DNA of 64,000 nt from Paenibacillus sp. cl123 (GCF_900101595.1 NZ_FMYY01000011.1:72173-136172); one strand, 5' to 3'; counted from the first letter of the stretch, positions 32,599 to 41,139 are shown. Made by a program: numbers and translations. The notes: a model not told the origin generated them from the letters alone.

Positions 32599-34179
32599 CT
32601 ATTCGTAGATATGGATTCGGCGCAGCATCCGGTTATGCTCATCGAAGAAGATGATGTTTTCCTTGCCGTCGACGGTGAGCAGCGTGTCCTTGTGAATTTT
32701 CACCGGCCCCGGCTCCACTTGAGCTTTCTCACGCAATTCGTTCACTTGCTCAGGCGCGTCTTTATTTACGCGAAGTTCCCGGTATTGCGACTGGAAAAAG
32801 ATCTGGTCATAGCGGCCTGTCTTCGGATTGTACAAGCCGCGGTTATAATACAGCTCGTCGAAAGCTACATGCGTCTCGACATGGCCGTCTGTATCGATCC
32901 GGTAAATTTTGTTGGCATCCATCACGTAAAACCTTCCGTTCGCTGATGTCATATTGACGACATTGTCGATCTGCGCCCGGGCAACCGTGGTATAGCCCTG
33001 GTCGGTTACTGTGGAGATTTCTCCCGTTAATTGATCATACGCATAAATGACCCCATCTTTTACTGTGGAGATGAGCCTAGTGTCCTTCTTGCTTGAGTTG
33101 GCCACATAGCGGCTTCCGCCGCCTTTCTGCGTGGCGTAGATGCTAAACGGGGTACCGGAATAGAATGTTTCTCCATCGGCTGTGTCAAAGAAGCCTGGAT
33201 TGTTAAACTTGGTTTCGATTGTTCTTCGTTCACGGAAAGGGATTCCCGAATAAGTAAAGGTATACCAGTGAGTTACCATCTTAACTTCAGGAAACAGCTG
33301 GTACACAGCCTTACCTCCTATGATATACAAGGTATCCGTAGCATAACTGTATTTAAGCTCCGAGGGAAATAAATTTATATAGTAAAATGCTCCTTTTCGG
33401 ACAGGCGTTGGATCGGACATGCTGTCATACTCACTGATATCTATGTATTCAAAATTGTAGCTGCCGTCGATCTTAGAGACGATACGAAGCGTGTTGCCTT
33501 TCGCCGGATCGTACTCTTTAATCACATACCCTATGGTGTTGTCCTTTTCAATCATATAGATACGACCGCTTTTGTCAGCCGCTATGCTCGGGATGATGGT
33601 CTGATATAGCCTGGGAGCATTGAACTCCGGATCGATCGTCAAATTGTCGACCGTGATCTTGGCCAGTCGTTTCGGCTTGCCCTCCTCCGTCTTCGTCTCG
33701 GTCTGAACGGGCTGGGCTTGCCTGGAGACCAAGGTAATCGTCTTGTCAGCCGGATCGAACGAAACCGTGTAGTTGAAATATTCCGCTATAAATCGAAGTG
33801 GCACCATCGTGGACTCATTCACAATAACGGCCGGCTGATCCAACTGAACCGCTTTCCCGTCCTGTGTGGCCTCGTTGGAATCAACAGCAAGCTGGAGAGA
33901 TTGCGTTCCATAAGTCAGAGTGATCGAGCGGGTAGCAGCATCCCACTGAATGTCCGCTCCCAGCGCTTCTCCGACGAAGCGAAGAGGCACCATCGTCGTG
34001 TCGTTCAGTAAATAAGGCGCCGACGATAACTGGACGTGAGTTCCCTTGGATAGGGCGGCTGTATCGTTTAAAGTTAGCACTACTTCATTAGATACAGGGG
34101 TTTCCGCACCGGCTGTCGGAATATTCGCATAAGGAAGCAAAAGTGAGGCTAGGAGAACAAGTGAGGCTTTTTTAAGCAT
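32599..34179 (-). CDS. secreted stalk-domain (copper amine oxidase N-terminal-like) protein
   Basis: 526 residues. Signal peptide KKASLVLLASLLLPYANIPTAGA. Two copper-amine-oxidase-N1-type stalk motifs follow (about 30-160), each with the diagnostic MVPLRF: TTMVPLRFVGEALGADIQWD and STMVPLRFIAEYFNYTVSFD, ending TITLVSRQ. The remaining 350 residues repeat short beta strands (SGRIYMIEKDN, DTLYIIGGKAVYQL, GVIYAYDQLTGEI, GRFYVMDANKIYRID) and look like a beta-propeller. It is a surface or secreted protein; no enzymatic residues were recognised and it is not a copper oxidase. ATG 34179 has AAAGGAC upstream. It reads in the same direction as the AraC-type regulator 54 bases downstream and could be in its transcript. 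Confidence 0.85.
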   Translation of the reverse strand: MLKKASLVLLASLLLPYANIPTAGAETPVSNEVVLTLNDTAALSKGTHVQLSSAPYLLNDTTMVPLRFVGEALGADIQWDAATRSITLTYGTQSLQLAVDSNEATQDGKAVQLDQPAVIVNESTMVPLRFIAEYFNYTVSFDPADKTITLVSRQAQPVQTETKTEEGKPKRLAKITVDNLTIDPEFNAPRLYQTIIPSIAADKSGRIYMIEKDNTIGYVIKEYDPAKGNTLRIVSKIDGSYNFEYIDISEYDSMSDPTPVRKGAFYYINLFPSELKYSYATDTLYIIGGKAVYQLFPEVKMVTHWYTFTYSGIPFRERRTIETKFNNPGFFDTADGETFYSGTPFSIYATQKGGGSRYVANSSKKDTRLISTVKDGVIYAYDQLTGEISTVTDQGYTTVARAQIDNVVNMTSANGRFYVMDANKIYRIDTDGHVETHVAFDELYYNRGLYNPKTGRYDQIFFQSQYRELRVNKDAPEQVNELREKAQVEPGPVKIHKDTLLTVDGKENIIFFDEHNRMLRRIHIYE

Positions 34180-34353
34180 GATGATTTGTCCTTTCGTACA
34201 TGGGTGTACAGTGAATTTTCAGTATCTCCTACAGCTGTGAGGCGTATCTTCTAACAATTATAGCAGAAAATAGAAGGTATCTGATGCCAAGGAAGAATAA
34301 ACTTTTCTTTATTTTTGGGATCAATGGTCTATTTACAATGTGGGAGAAAATAC

Positions 34354-34587
34354 TCATTTCTTTGGAGCGGCACACAAAAGAAATATGTAAAAGCTTATAA
34401 AGATCACAGTTTGAAGCAGCATCTGGATCATAAATCCTAGCTTATATATGGAAAATAAAAAAATGAGTATATTTAAACAGATAGCTAGGTATATACTACC
34501 TTTAACTTTTTCTTTATTCATCACAACATTGTTAAAGATGAACATAATGTTAACCAGGATAACACCAAATACTAAGGTATAGTTCAA
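34354..34587 (-). CDS. small hypothetical membrane protein
   Basis: 77 residues from TTG 34587 (AAAGGTGG upstream); a longer in-frame version to 34665 lacks a site. Three hydrophobic helices (NYTLVFGVILVNIMFIF, GSIYLAICLNILIFLFSIY, MIQMLLQTVIFISFYIFLL). AT-rich compared with its neighbours. Not recognised; the length and composition make coding likely but not certain. Confidence 0.45.
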   Translation of the reverse strand: MNYTLVFGVILVNIMFIFNNVVMNKEKVKGSIYLAICLNILIFLFSIYKLGFMIQMLLQTVIFISFYIFLLCAAPKK

Positions 34588-34702
34588 ATCATTTTTTCCA
34601 CCTTTAAATAGAATTCCACAATATACTTGTCGGCTTCCTTGCTCTGCAGCGGCTGATCCTCCCACGCTTTGAGGCGAACCAAATGCTTCTCACGTTCAAA
34701 CG

Positions 34703-34736
34703 AAAAAAAGAGGCTAACCGGCTTCAGGCTAACCTC
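34703..34736 (-). terminator. intrinsic terminator of the DUF6530-like gene
   Basis: Minus strand GAGGTTAGCC-loop-GGTTAGCCTC, with two G-T pairs, then TTTTTTT. It lies about 100 bases after the stop at 34837. Confidence 0.7.
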
Positions 34737-34836
34737 ATCATAAAACTCAACCAATCAGGATGGAACCGTTACTCCCATGGAATATCTGTTCCCTGTCCAC
34801 TTTCACCCCATGACCGCTCCATTCAACAGCCGTCAC

Positions 34837-35316
34837 TTAATACCCCAGATCCTTCAATATGGCGGCTAACGTGCGCAAACGCTCGCCGATCATCTCATCA
34901 TCGTCGCTCAGCGCCTGGTTGAACAGCTTAATATCTTCCTTGATTCTCTCATTGTCCGTACATACGGCTACCGTCATGGCATCCCCTTGCAAGCCAACCC
35001 GGTCGATAACGGGCTTCTGAGGGTCATATAAATCCTCATAACGGTAAGCTTCGCGAAAATGCTCCAGAGACCGACAAATTAAAATGGACAAGTCAAGAAC
35101 CCGATGGAGAGGCAGCTCCTCCGATTGTCTTGACCATTTTTCACCCGTGTATCTCCAAACTTTGGCCGAAATATCCACCTTTCCTCTATCATTCCACTGT
35201 GCCAATCCAAGGGAAAGGCCTTTCGCGTCCGTGTTCCCGGCCATTCGTCCATCAATCTTCTCATAATTTTCCGATACAACAACAGGTTTATGTTTTAATG
35301 TTGTAGGTATTTTCAT
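34837..35316 (-). CDS. DUF6530-like protein
   Basis: 159 residues from ATG 35316 (GAGGGA upstream). Begins KIPTTLKHKPVVVSENYEKI with a GLSLGLAQWNDRG segment and a KVWRYTGEKWSRQSEELPLH stretch, as I recall for the DUF6530 family of Bacillales. Soluble, no signal, no catalytic motif that I can assign. Function unknown. Its promoter/operator closely resembles that of the MFS gene 1.8 kb away, so the two may be co-regulated. Confidence 0.6.
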   Translation of the reverse strand: MKIPTTLKHKPVVVSENYEKIDGRMAGNTDAKGLSLGLAQWNDRGKVDISAKVWRYTGEKWSRQSEELPLHRVLDLSILICRSLEHFREAYRYEDLYDPQKPVIDRVGLQGDAMTVAVCTDNERIKEDIKLFNQALSDDDEMIGERLRTLAAILKDLGY

Positions 35317-35340
35317 ATGCATTCCCTCATTCCGTGTCTC

Positions 35341-35398
35341 TATTTACTAATTCACTGAACGACGATTTCATCTTATCTTGAATTTTACCGCTAGTCAA
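35341..35398 (-). promoter_or_regulatory. promoter with operator-like repeats, DUF6530-like gene
   Basis: Minus strand -35 TTGACT (35393-35398), 17-base spacer, -10 TAAGAT (35370-35375), then AGTGAATTAGTAAATA (about 35341-35358). The whole module resembles 37283-37358: TTGACTAGCG at the -35, the same spacing, and an AGTnAATTAGTAA tract after the -10. Confidence 0.65.
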
Positions 35399-35432
35399 AC
35401 CCGTTTTGATCCACTCTTTCCCGCTAACAAAA

Positions 35433-35465
35433 TGCAAAACCCGCCAATTTATTCATTGACGGGCC
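35433..35465 (-). terminator. intrinsic terminator of the GIY-YIG gene
   Basis: Minus strand CCCGTCAAT / ATTGGCGGG (one mismatch) followed by TTTTG. It lies 30 bases past the stop at 35494. Confidence 0.65.
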
Positions 35466-35493
35466 GCTAGCCTTCTACTATCTGCAGGCTCGC

Positions 35494-35853
35494 TTAATCT
35501 TTGGGAAGCTTATGATAACCTCGGTCTCCATAGGGCTGTAATTTCTGAAGCCACCGCTTCAACATTTGTTTCTGTTCCCAGCGCATATCCGTGACCTTAT
35601 CGGCTTCCTTTTGCTCCAGGACCTCATAGGCAAACGCATCCGCTCCGAGTTCTTTCCAATCCTTTTGCAGCTCGGCATTCGCGAACCTTCCTTGATCCAG
35701 TTGCATCTGCAAGGTAAACCATTTGTTCTTCAAGTTGGGATAGCTGTCGACGTAGATTTTCCCATTGGCTTTATTTTGAATTTGGGCCACACCCATATAA
35801 GTCTTGATTTGCTTGTATTCTTCCAGCAGCTTCTTGCGCTTATTTAATTCCAT
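35494..35853 (-). CDS. GIY-YIG nuclease family protein
   Basis: 119 residues from ATG 35853 (AGAGGTGAG upstream). The pattern ELNKRKKLLEEYKQIKTYMG, then VAQIQNKANGKIYVDSYPNL matches small GIY-YIG-like proteins in Bacillales, where the canonical GIY and YIG are degenerate (VAQI and KIYVD). The C-terminal WKELGADAFAYEVLEQ is the FExxxLE-like element. The catalytic Arg and Glu are not certain, so nuclease activity is doubtful. Follows the MFS gene by 83 bases in the same direction and is probably in its transcript. The terminator follows. Confidence 0.7.
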   Translation of the reverse strand: MELNKRKKLLEEYKQIKTYMGVAQIQNKANGKIYVDSYPNLKNKWFTLQMQLDQGRFANAELQKDWKELGADAFAYEVLEQKEADKVTDMRWEQKQMLKRWLQKLQPYGDRGYHKLPKD

Positions 35854-35936
35854 GTCTCTCACCTCTTACCCATCTCTGGATGATGAAATATTTTTTTCCC
35901 TTTTATTTGCTTGCTCTGACTTCTCTTCCTTGGCTT

Positions 35937-37145
35937 TTACGCCGCTGGACCTGCTTCCGCTTTTTTTCTTTTCTCAATCACGATAGGGAGCAGCAGCAGC
36001 GCACCGATCATTATAAAGACCCCACTCACTATAAACACGCCCAGCAAGGAAAATATCCCCTTGAGGTACCCGGATATAAACATGCCGCCCACCATCATCC
36101 CCATAAAAATGGGCGTAATTGTTCCAGATACCCGGCCAATAAATGCTCCTTCCGTATTGCGGATAAGAAGCGTCTGAATACCGCCTTGAATACAAGGGTA
36201 GAATAAGCCACTGATCACCAACAAAATAATGGTCAGCCAAATTTGGTGGGACGCGCCCATTCCCATTGTACAGACGGCGGCGACAAGCAAGCCTACCAAG
36301 AGCAAGAGCTGCGGCTTCACCTTTTTGGCTACCGTTACTATGGCAGCTCCTCCTACCAGCATCGCTGCTCCGTTGGCCATTACGGGCCATTGCAGAAACT
36401 GTTTGTCTTGCCCCAAATTCTCGATGACAAGGAAAATCTGAAGCGGTTGAGTCAGCCCTGAGGCCAAACCGACTGCCGAGAAAGTCAAACAAAGCGTTCG
36501 CAAGGATTTATTAGACCCGATATAGCGCAGGCCGTCCATCAACTCCTTGGTAAAGCTGTCGGCCTTCCCAAGCTTCGGTTCTTCCATGTCACGGGGAAGC
36601 GACGCTAAAATAAGCGATGAACCCAGGAATAGAATGGCTGTCAGGATCAACGAGGCTTGAATGCCGAACTGCAGGAAAATAAATGTGCCGATGACCGGCC
36701 CCAAAACCATAAACACAGCGACAAGGGTTTGGCTCATAGCCATTACACTCTGCAGTTGTTCAGCGGGTACATGCCGCTTGTACAATTTCATTGCCGAAGG
36801 CTGAGAAAATTGAGACAAGCTGGCCGATACAAATGCTCCGATAAGAAGGGCAATCCATTCCCCCTGCATAACGGCAAGCAGCACAACCCCCACAGACAAA
36901 CCGGATAGCAAATCGCTCCATACCATCGTGCGCTTCGGCCGCCACCGGTCGGCAAATGTCCCGCCAATAAGACCGAATAGAAAGATCGGAGCAAACTCCG
37001 CCACCGAAATCAGAGAAACATAAACCGGATTATTGTTCGTCAAATCGGTGACGTAGAGAAGGACGGCATAATTCCGAATCCAAATTCCCAATTGCAGCAG
37101 CACCCGAGAAAAGATAATAGTTCGAACATAACGATTGGCAAACAT
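35937..37145 (-). CDS. MFS efflux transporter
   Basis: 402 residues from ATG 37145 (GAGGTG seven bases upstream). Twelve hydrophobic helices. The loop between helices 2 and 3 carries the MFS motif in the form GGTFADRWRPKRTM. Overall similarity is to the macrolide/enterobactin-type exporters (MefA/EntS-like DHA3 group), which expel drugs or siderophores. Substrate unknown. The gene has a strong promoter followed by operator-like TTAGTAAAT repeats, so a repressor probably controls it. The GIY-YIG gene follows in the same direction. Confidence 0.85.
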   Translation of the reverse strand: MFANRYVRTIIFSRVLLQLGIWIRNYAVLLYVTDLTNNNPVYVSLISVAEFAPIFLFGLIGGTFADRWRPKRTMVWSDLLSGLSVGVVLLAVMQGEWIALLIGAFVSASLSQFSQPSAMKLYKRHVPAEQLQSVMAMSQTLVAVFMVLGPVIGTFIFLQFGIQASLILTAILFLGSSLILASLPRDMEEPKLGKADSFTKELMDGLRYIGSNKSLRTLCLTFSAVGLASGLTQPLQIFLVIENLGQDKQFLQWPVMANGAAMLVGGAAIVTVAKKVKPQLLLLVGLLVAAVCTMGMGASHQIWLTIILLVISGLFYPCIQGGIQTLLIRNTEGAFIGRVSGTITPIFMGMMVGGMFISGYLKGIFSLLGVFIVSGVFIMIGALLLLPIVIEKRKKAEAGPAA

Positions 37146-37282
37146 GTTTAACACCTCATATCTTCCTAAGCTTTTTCATCCGTACCTGTGGTCAAACGAC
37201 CTGCAATCTTCCCTGATTAAATTGCTCCAAGGTAACAAGCTTGTGCATGCGCGAAGCAAGTATTTCAACCACCTTCTTCAAT

Positions 37283-37358
37283 AATTTATTAATTTACTAA
37301 ATTACTAATTTACTAAACTTACGATTAGAATCATAGCTTGGATTTTGTCGCTAGTCAA
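37283..37358 (-). promoter_or_regulatory. promoter with tandem TTAGTAA operator repeats, MFS gene
   Basis: Minus strand -35 TTGACT (37353-37358), 17-base spacer, -10 TATGAT (37330-37335). After the -10 come four close repeats of the type AGTAAATTAGTAATTTAGTA and TAATAAATTATT (37283-37320). Matches the module at 35341-35398, suggesting one regulator for both genes. Confidence 0.7.
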
Positions 37359-37465
37359 GTTATTTTTACAGTTATTTTTACAGCCCAGGGGAGCGGCTTA
37401 CTCGTCGGGAAGTTTTGTCATGGCAACGGGGAATTGCATTTGGGGTGACGCGTCACTTTAGTTAA

Positions 37466-37592
37466 AAGAAAAGCTCCTGATCGGAGCCTATTCGAGGAAT
37501 ATACATGCGTGCTTTAGCGGCAGCTTTTCTTGCGAGCAGAAAGCTCCACCTCGCTTTATCGCTTTTGTGAAGGTAAACTTTCTTTACTCTTC
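37466..37592 (-). ncRNA. candidate structured RNA, copy B of the dispersed repeat, ending in an intrinsic terminator
   Basis: Close to 90% identical by eye to 9352-9478: GAAAGTTTACC...GGTGGAGCTTTC stem, the CGCAAGAAAAGCT-CCGCTAAA core, and the terminal GCTCC-GATCA-GGAGC hairpin with a T-rich run. It follows the terminator of the DUF3891 gene and lies about 320 bases before the MFS gene. The rest of 37359-37465 contains a GC-rich stretch with no gene. Confidence 0.5.
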
Positions 37593-37632
37593 AAAAAGAA
37601 AACCACAATGCAAGGATTACCGGCATTGTGGT
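37590..37632 (-). terminator. intrinsic terminator of the DUF3891 gene
   Basis: Perfect ACCACAATGC / GCATTGTGGT stem (37602-37611, 37623-37632), then TTTTCTTTTT on the minus strand. The same hairpin family ends each toxin/immunity cassette (42164, 44861, 50506). Confidence 0.88.
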
Positions 37633-37665
37633 CGCGCATCAGGTTATAGTACAAGGAAGCTCAGG

Positions 37666-38466
37666 CTATTCATCTTCTTCAGGCAGCAGTTGAATTCTCG
37701 TCCTCCGAAAAGGACTCTCCTGCCAAGCTCGGGTAAGACCGATCTCTCTGGCCAAGCTGGCGGGGATTTCCTTACGCTTCCAGGTCAACATGACCGGACC
37801 GTTCCAGAGAAATGGCTTGACCCGGACAGCCTTCCGCGCCGACCAGCGCAGTTCGATCCCGTCGTGCCGGAAGCCCTCTTCGACGCTTCCGAACATCAGA
37901 CGGTACGGGTCGGCGGCATCGGCCGGATCATCGCCGAAGCAGCGCGTGCACAACCACAGCGATAGGCGGTCCAGCATCTGCAGCAGCTTGAAGTGCTTCT
38001 CAAGCAAACGCATTTCCTCATCGCCATGAAGCTTTAATTGGCCGATCGTCTCCATTTCACGCTGCTTCACCGCTTTAATGACCGAGAACAGTTGCGAATT
38101 CGCGCCTCCGGCCGCTCCTTTCAAAGCGTCAGGCGGCAGCGTGGTATAGTGCATGCTGCACAGCAGTCCGGCGTAGGGACTCATTTTCGCGACTTCATCT
38201 AAGCCTCGCAAATAATGCGGCAGCCGGATGACGAGCGGATAATCCGTGATGGAAAACGGCTTTTCGGCTCTTTCGTTCCAGATCGGCGCCGTATCGAGTT
38301 CGATCCAGGACCTGTCGTGTTCGGCCACGGCATACACGAATTCCTTCCGCCGCTGTTTCTCCGGCAATACGGCCTTACTGAGCATTCCCGCGAGCTGCCC
38401 GGCCATTCGGGCGTGATCGTCATTCGTCGTCAAGACGAAACGCCCGCTTCTTTCCGCTACGATCAT
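37666..38466 (-). CDS. DUF3891 family protein
   Basis: 266 residues from ATG 38466 (AAAGGGGAT upstream). It opens MIVAERSGRFVLTTNDDHARMAGQ and has VYAVAEHDRSWIELD and PHYLRGLDEVAKMSPYAGLLCSMHYTTL. This is the DUF3891 pattern, which looks like an HD-type metal-binding helical fold (conserved DDHARMAG and EHDRSW). Function is unknown in the family. Soluble. An isolated gene with its own promoter and terminator. Confidence 0.75.
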   Translation of the reverse strand: MIVAERSGRFVLTTNDDHARMAGQLAGMLSKAVLPEKQRRKEFVYAVAEHDRSWIELDTAPIWNERAEKPFSITDYPLVIRLPHYLRGLDEVAKMSPYAGLLCSMHYTTLPPDALKGAAGGANSQLFSVIKAVKQREMETIGQLKLHGDEEMRLLEKHFKLLQMLDRLSLWLCTRCFGDDPADAADPYRLMFGSVEEGFRHDGIELRWSARKAVRVKPFLWNGPVMLTWKRKEIPASLAREIGLTRAWQESPFRRTRIQLLPEEDE

Positions 38467-38529
38467 GGCTGCGATCCCCTTTGCACATCTGTTAGTTGTA
38501 CGATACCATCGCAGCCGGTCAGAAAATAG

Positions 38530-38568
38530 TATACGATCGTATATAAATGCAGGGGGAATTGGGAGCAA
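38530..38568 (-). promoter_or_regulatory. promoter with palindromic operator, DUF3891 gene
   Basis: Minus strand -35 TTGCTC (38563-38568), 17-base spacer, -10 TATATA (38540-38545). A perfect 14-base palindrome TATACGATCGTATA (38530-38543) overlaps the -10 and start point, a typical repressor-site arrangement. Confidence 0.5.
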
Positions 38569-38679
38569 GGCGATGGTGGACTGGGAGCCCGAAAGGGAAT
38601 CGGGGCGTTTGGAAAAAAGCAAGTTCCGGGGCGGGAGATCAGGGCTTGCACTTTTGTGCGCCGAGAAAAGTCATGATCG

Positions 38680-39534
38680 TTAGAGCAGCTTTACCGTAAC
38701 CGATGCCGCCGTCAGCTCCTTATTTTTTGTGGATTCCGCATAGGTCCGTTTAAAATATTCCACATAAAGCACATCCAGCAGGTACAGCTGTGAAATTTTC
38801 GCCGATAAGGAGCCTCCCTGCAAAGGTCCTTCATTCGCACCGCAAAGCAGGGTCAGATCCGAATAGGAAGTGAGAGGAGACTTTTCGAACCGGGTGATGG
38901 AAATGACAGGGGCCCCGCATTCTTTCGCTTTTTTGGCCAATTCAATCGTATCCTTGGTCGAGCCCGAATACGAAATAATAACGGCTACATCCCGATCCGT
39001 CATCAAAGCCGCGGACATCATTTGCAGGTGAGAATCGAGCGTGCATTCTGTTTTGTTCGTAATCCGCATGAACTTGATCTTGGCTTCCATAGCCGTCATT
39101 AAGGAAGAACCTGCCCCGAAGAAGATGATGCGCTCCGCTTTAATTAAATAATCGACAGCCTGGTTCAATTTGTCGTGATCGACCAAGTTAAACGTCTCGT
39201 TCAAGGCGCTAATATTCGACGCCAGCACTTTCGAAGCCACCTGATCCATCGTATCATCCATCAGAATCTTATCGGTCAGCTGCGGGATTTCATTTTCTAC
39301 CGTAATGCTGTGAGCCAGTGCAATTTTGAGGTCCTGGTACCCTTTGTAGCTCAGCGATTTGCAAAATCTGAATATGCTGGATTCTCCTACTCCGCAAGCG
39401 TCCGCGAGATCGGTAATCGACATATATACCACATCTTTTGCGTTATTCAGCACATAGTCGGCCACTTTGGCCTCCGTATGGGTCAGATTGTTGTACTTGG
39501 AATGAATCGTTGTAAAAATATTGACGGTACGCAA
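38680..39534 (-). CDS. MurR/RpiR-family transcriptional regulator
   Basis: 284 residues. An N-terminal helix-turn-helix (about 1-77; LTHTEAKVADYVLNNA, SITDLADACGVGESSIFRFC) precedes a SIS sugar-phosphate-binding domain (about 125-255; ERIIFFGAGSSLMTAMEAKI, DVAVIISYSGSTKDTIELAKKAKECGA). Start is TTG 39534 with GGAGGTGAG six bases upstream. It is the last gene of the nanE-kinase-rpiR operon, so it probably senses ManNAc-6-P or GlcNAc-6-P and represses the operon (inference from family and context). Confidence 0.92.
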   Translation of the reverse strand: MRTVNIFTTIHSKYNNLTHTEAKVADYVLNNAKDVVYMSITDLADACGVGESSIFRFCKSLSYKGYQDLKIALAHSITVENEIPQLTDKILMDDTMDQVASKVLASNISALNETFNLVDHDKLNQAVDYLIKAERIIFFGAGSSLMTAMEAKIKFMRITNKTECTLDSHLQMMSAALMTDRDVAVIISYSGSTKDTIELAKKAKECGAPVISITRFEKSPLTSYSDLTLLCGANEGPLQGGSLSAKISQLYLLDVLYVEYFKRTYAESTKNKELTAASVTVKLL

Positions 39535-39561
39535 CTTCTCACCTCCATAAGCTCCGGACAG

Positions 39562-40446
39562 TCAGCGTAAAAATAAAGATGCCGCGCCCAATAAACCGGC
39601 TTTATTCCCCAGGGCTGCCTTAAGAATCTTCACCCCGGCAAAGCTCGGCATAATCAAATCCTTGGTTTGCCTTCCGACCAAATCAACCAGATCATCCCGC
39701 TCCATAACGCCGCCTCCTACAATCACGGCCTGCGGATTGAAAATATGAATGAGAGATGCGAGTCCTGCCGACACTTCCGTTGTCCAGGCTTGCAGAATGT
39801 GATGGAGCTGGTCGTTTCCATGCCTTATTTTATCAAAAAAAACTTTCCCGTCCACAATCTCCGGGTCAGCTTGCTGAGCCATTCGCACCAAGGCTGTCGT
39901 AGAAGCAAACGTTTCAAAATAAGGCTTTTCCGCTGCGCCGGCTCTTTCGGATAACGAATGGGTAAACATATGACCGAACTCGGCCGCCGACCCATTAGCA
40001 CCCCGGTAAATCTGATGATTAATGACAATAGCGCCTCCGATCCCCGTACCGAACGTCAGACAAAGGAAATCCTGATAAGAAGCAGCCGCTCCGAAGACGG
40101 CTTCACCGAGCGCTGCCGCATTCACATCATTTTCTACTTTAACGGGCTTCCGAAACCGGGCTTCGAGCATTTCCTTTATTTTCATTCCGGTATAGTCAGG
40201 GATATTGGAGTTAGCATAGGCAATTATGCCTTCTTCCGCATTCACTTGTCCGGCCGTACTGATCGCGATCGCATCGAAATCCTCATAAGACTCGATCTGC
40301 TCCATCAATCTCTTCATCAGATGAGGGCCGCCCCGCTGCGCCTCAGTTGCATATTCCCGGAACTGAGCGATGTGCCCCTGCTCATTGCAAATGCCCATCT
40401 TCGTGTTGGTTCCGCCAATATCCGCCGCTAAAATGTTCATCCTCAT
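39562..40446 (-). CDS. ROK-family sugar kinase, probable N-acetylmannosamine kinase
   Basis: 294 residues. N-terminal phosphate loop ILAADIGGTNTKMGICNEQG, ROK core LTFGTGIGGAIVINHQIYRG and EFGHMFTH with the catalytic-region Asp in VKVENDVNAAALGEA. The zinc motif CxCGxxGC usual after EFGH is absent (only SLSERAGAAEKPYFETFAST), which is a marked departure from typical ROK proteins and matches only some subgroups. Start codon ATG 40446 overlaps the end region of nanE (four bases apart), suggesting coupled translation. With nanE next to it, the best role is ManNAc to ManNAc-6-P in amino-sugar catabolism; glucokinase activity is the alternative. Confidence 0.8.
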   Translation of the reverse strand: MRMNILAADIGGTNTKMGICNEQGHIAQFREYATEAQRGGPHLMKRLMEQIESYEDFDAIAISTAGQVNAEEGIIAYANSNIPDYTGMKIKEMLEARFRKPVKVENDVNAAALGEAVFGAAASYQDFLCLTFGTGIGGAIVINHQIYRGANGSAAEFGHMFTHSLSERAGAAEKPYFETFASTTALVRMAQQADPEIVDGKVFFDKIRHGNDQLHHILQAWTTEVSAGLASLIHIFNPQAVIVGGGVMERDDLVDLVGRQTKDLIMPSFAGVKILKAALGNKAGLLGAASLFLR

Positions 40447-40449
40447 AGC

Positions 40450-41139
40450 TTATTCGATAACCTGAGCGAATTTTTTGGTTATATCCATCGGTCGAGTAAT
40501 AGCCGAACCCACCACAGCCGAATAAATGCCCAGATCCAGCAGCTTCTTCAACTCTTCAGGCGTGGAAATACCGCCCTCTGCGATGATGGGAACGTTCAGC
40601 GTATGGACAAGCTTCTCTACCAATTCAAAGTCAGGCAGCGTGTTGCCTAGAGTCGCCTGCGTATACCCGCTTAACGTAGTTCCTATCAGATCGAACCCCA
40701 GAGCAGCAGCCGTGACCGCGTCCTCTAACGTGGAGCAATCCGCCATAAACAGCTGGTTCTTATACTTCTCCCGGATAAGCGGGAACAGCTCGGTGATGGT
40801 TGAACCATCGGGTCTGACCCGGTCCGTCGCATCCATCGCAATGATGTCTACGCCTTCCTCGCAAAGAGCGTCGACTTCTTTCATCGTAGGTGTAATAAAA
40901 ACCGGACAATCCCCGTAAACTTCCTTAATAATGCCTATGATCGGCAGGTCGACTGTTTGTTTGATTTCCCGGATATCTGCCACACTGTTAGCCCGAATCC
41001 CCGAAGCTCCGCCCAAGAATGCGGCGTATGCCATTCTTCCCATAATAAATGGACTATGCAGCGGCTCGTCCGGCAAAGCCTGACAAGACACGATTAGCTT
41101 TCTTCTGATTTGCTTGAGTACTTCGCTGTTTGTTTTCAT
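40450..41139 (-). CDS. nanE: N-acetylmannosamine-6-phosphate 2-epimerase
   Basis: 229 residues, a complete TIM barrel of the NanE family. Diagnostic segments: KLIVSCQALPDEPLHSPFIM, GIRANSVADIREI, PIIGIIKEVYGD (with the catalytic-site Lys), VDIIAMDATDRVRP, and the phosphate loop PIIAEGGISTPEELKKLLDLG. It converts ManNAc-6-P to GlcNAc-6-P in sialic acid or ManNAc use. Start ATG 41139 with ACGGAGTG upstream. First gene of the operon with the ROK kinase and RpiR-type regulator. No nanA, sialidase or transporter is in the window, so the source of ManNAc is not shown. Confidence 0.96.
   Translation of the reverse strand: MKTNSEVLKQIRRKLIVSCQALPDEPLHSPFIMGRMAYAAFLGGASGIRANSVADIREIKQTVDLPIIGIIKEVYGDCPVFITPTMKEVDALCEEGVDIIAMDATDRVRPDGSTITELFPLIREKYKNQLFMADCSTLEDAVTAAALGFDLIGTTLSGYTQATLGNTLPDFELVEKLVHTLNVPIIAEGGISTPEELKKLLDLGIYSAVVGSAITRPMDITKKFAQVIE

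Noticed and set aside
34683-34922. 79-codon plus-strand frame near 34.7 kb
   Set aside because: Overlaps a minus-strand terminator and the DUF6530 gene; no start signal.
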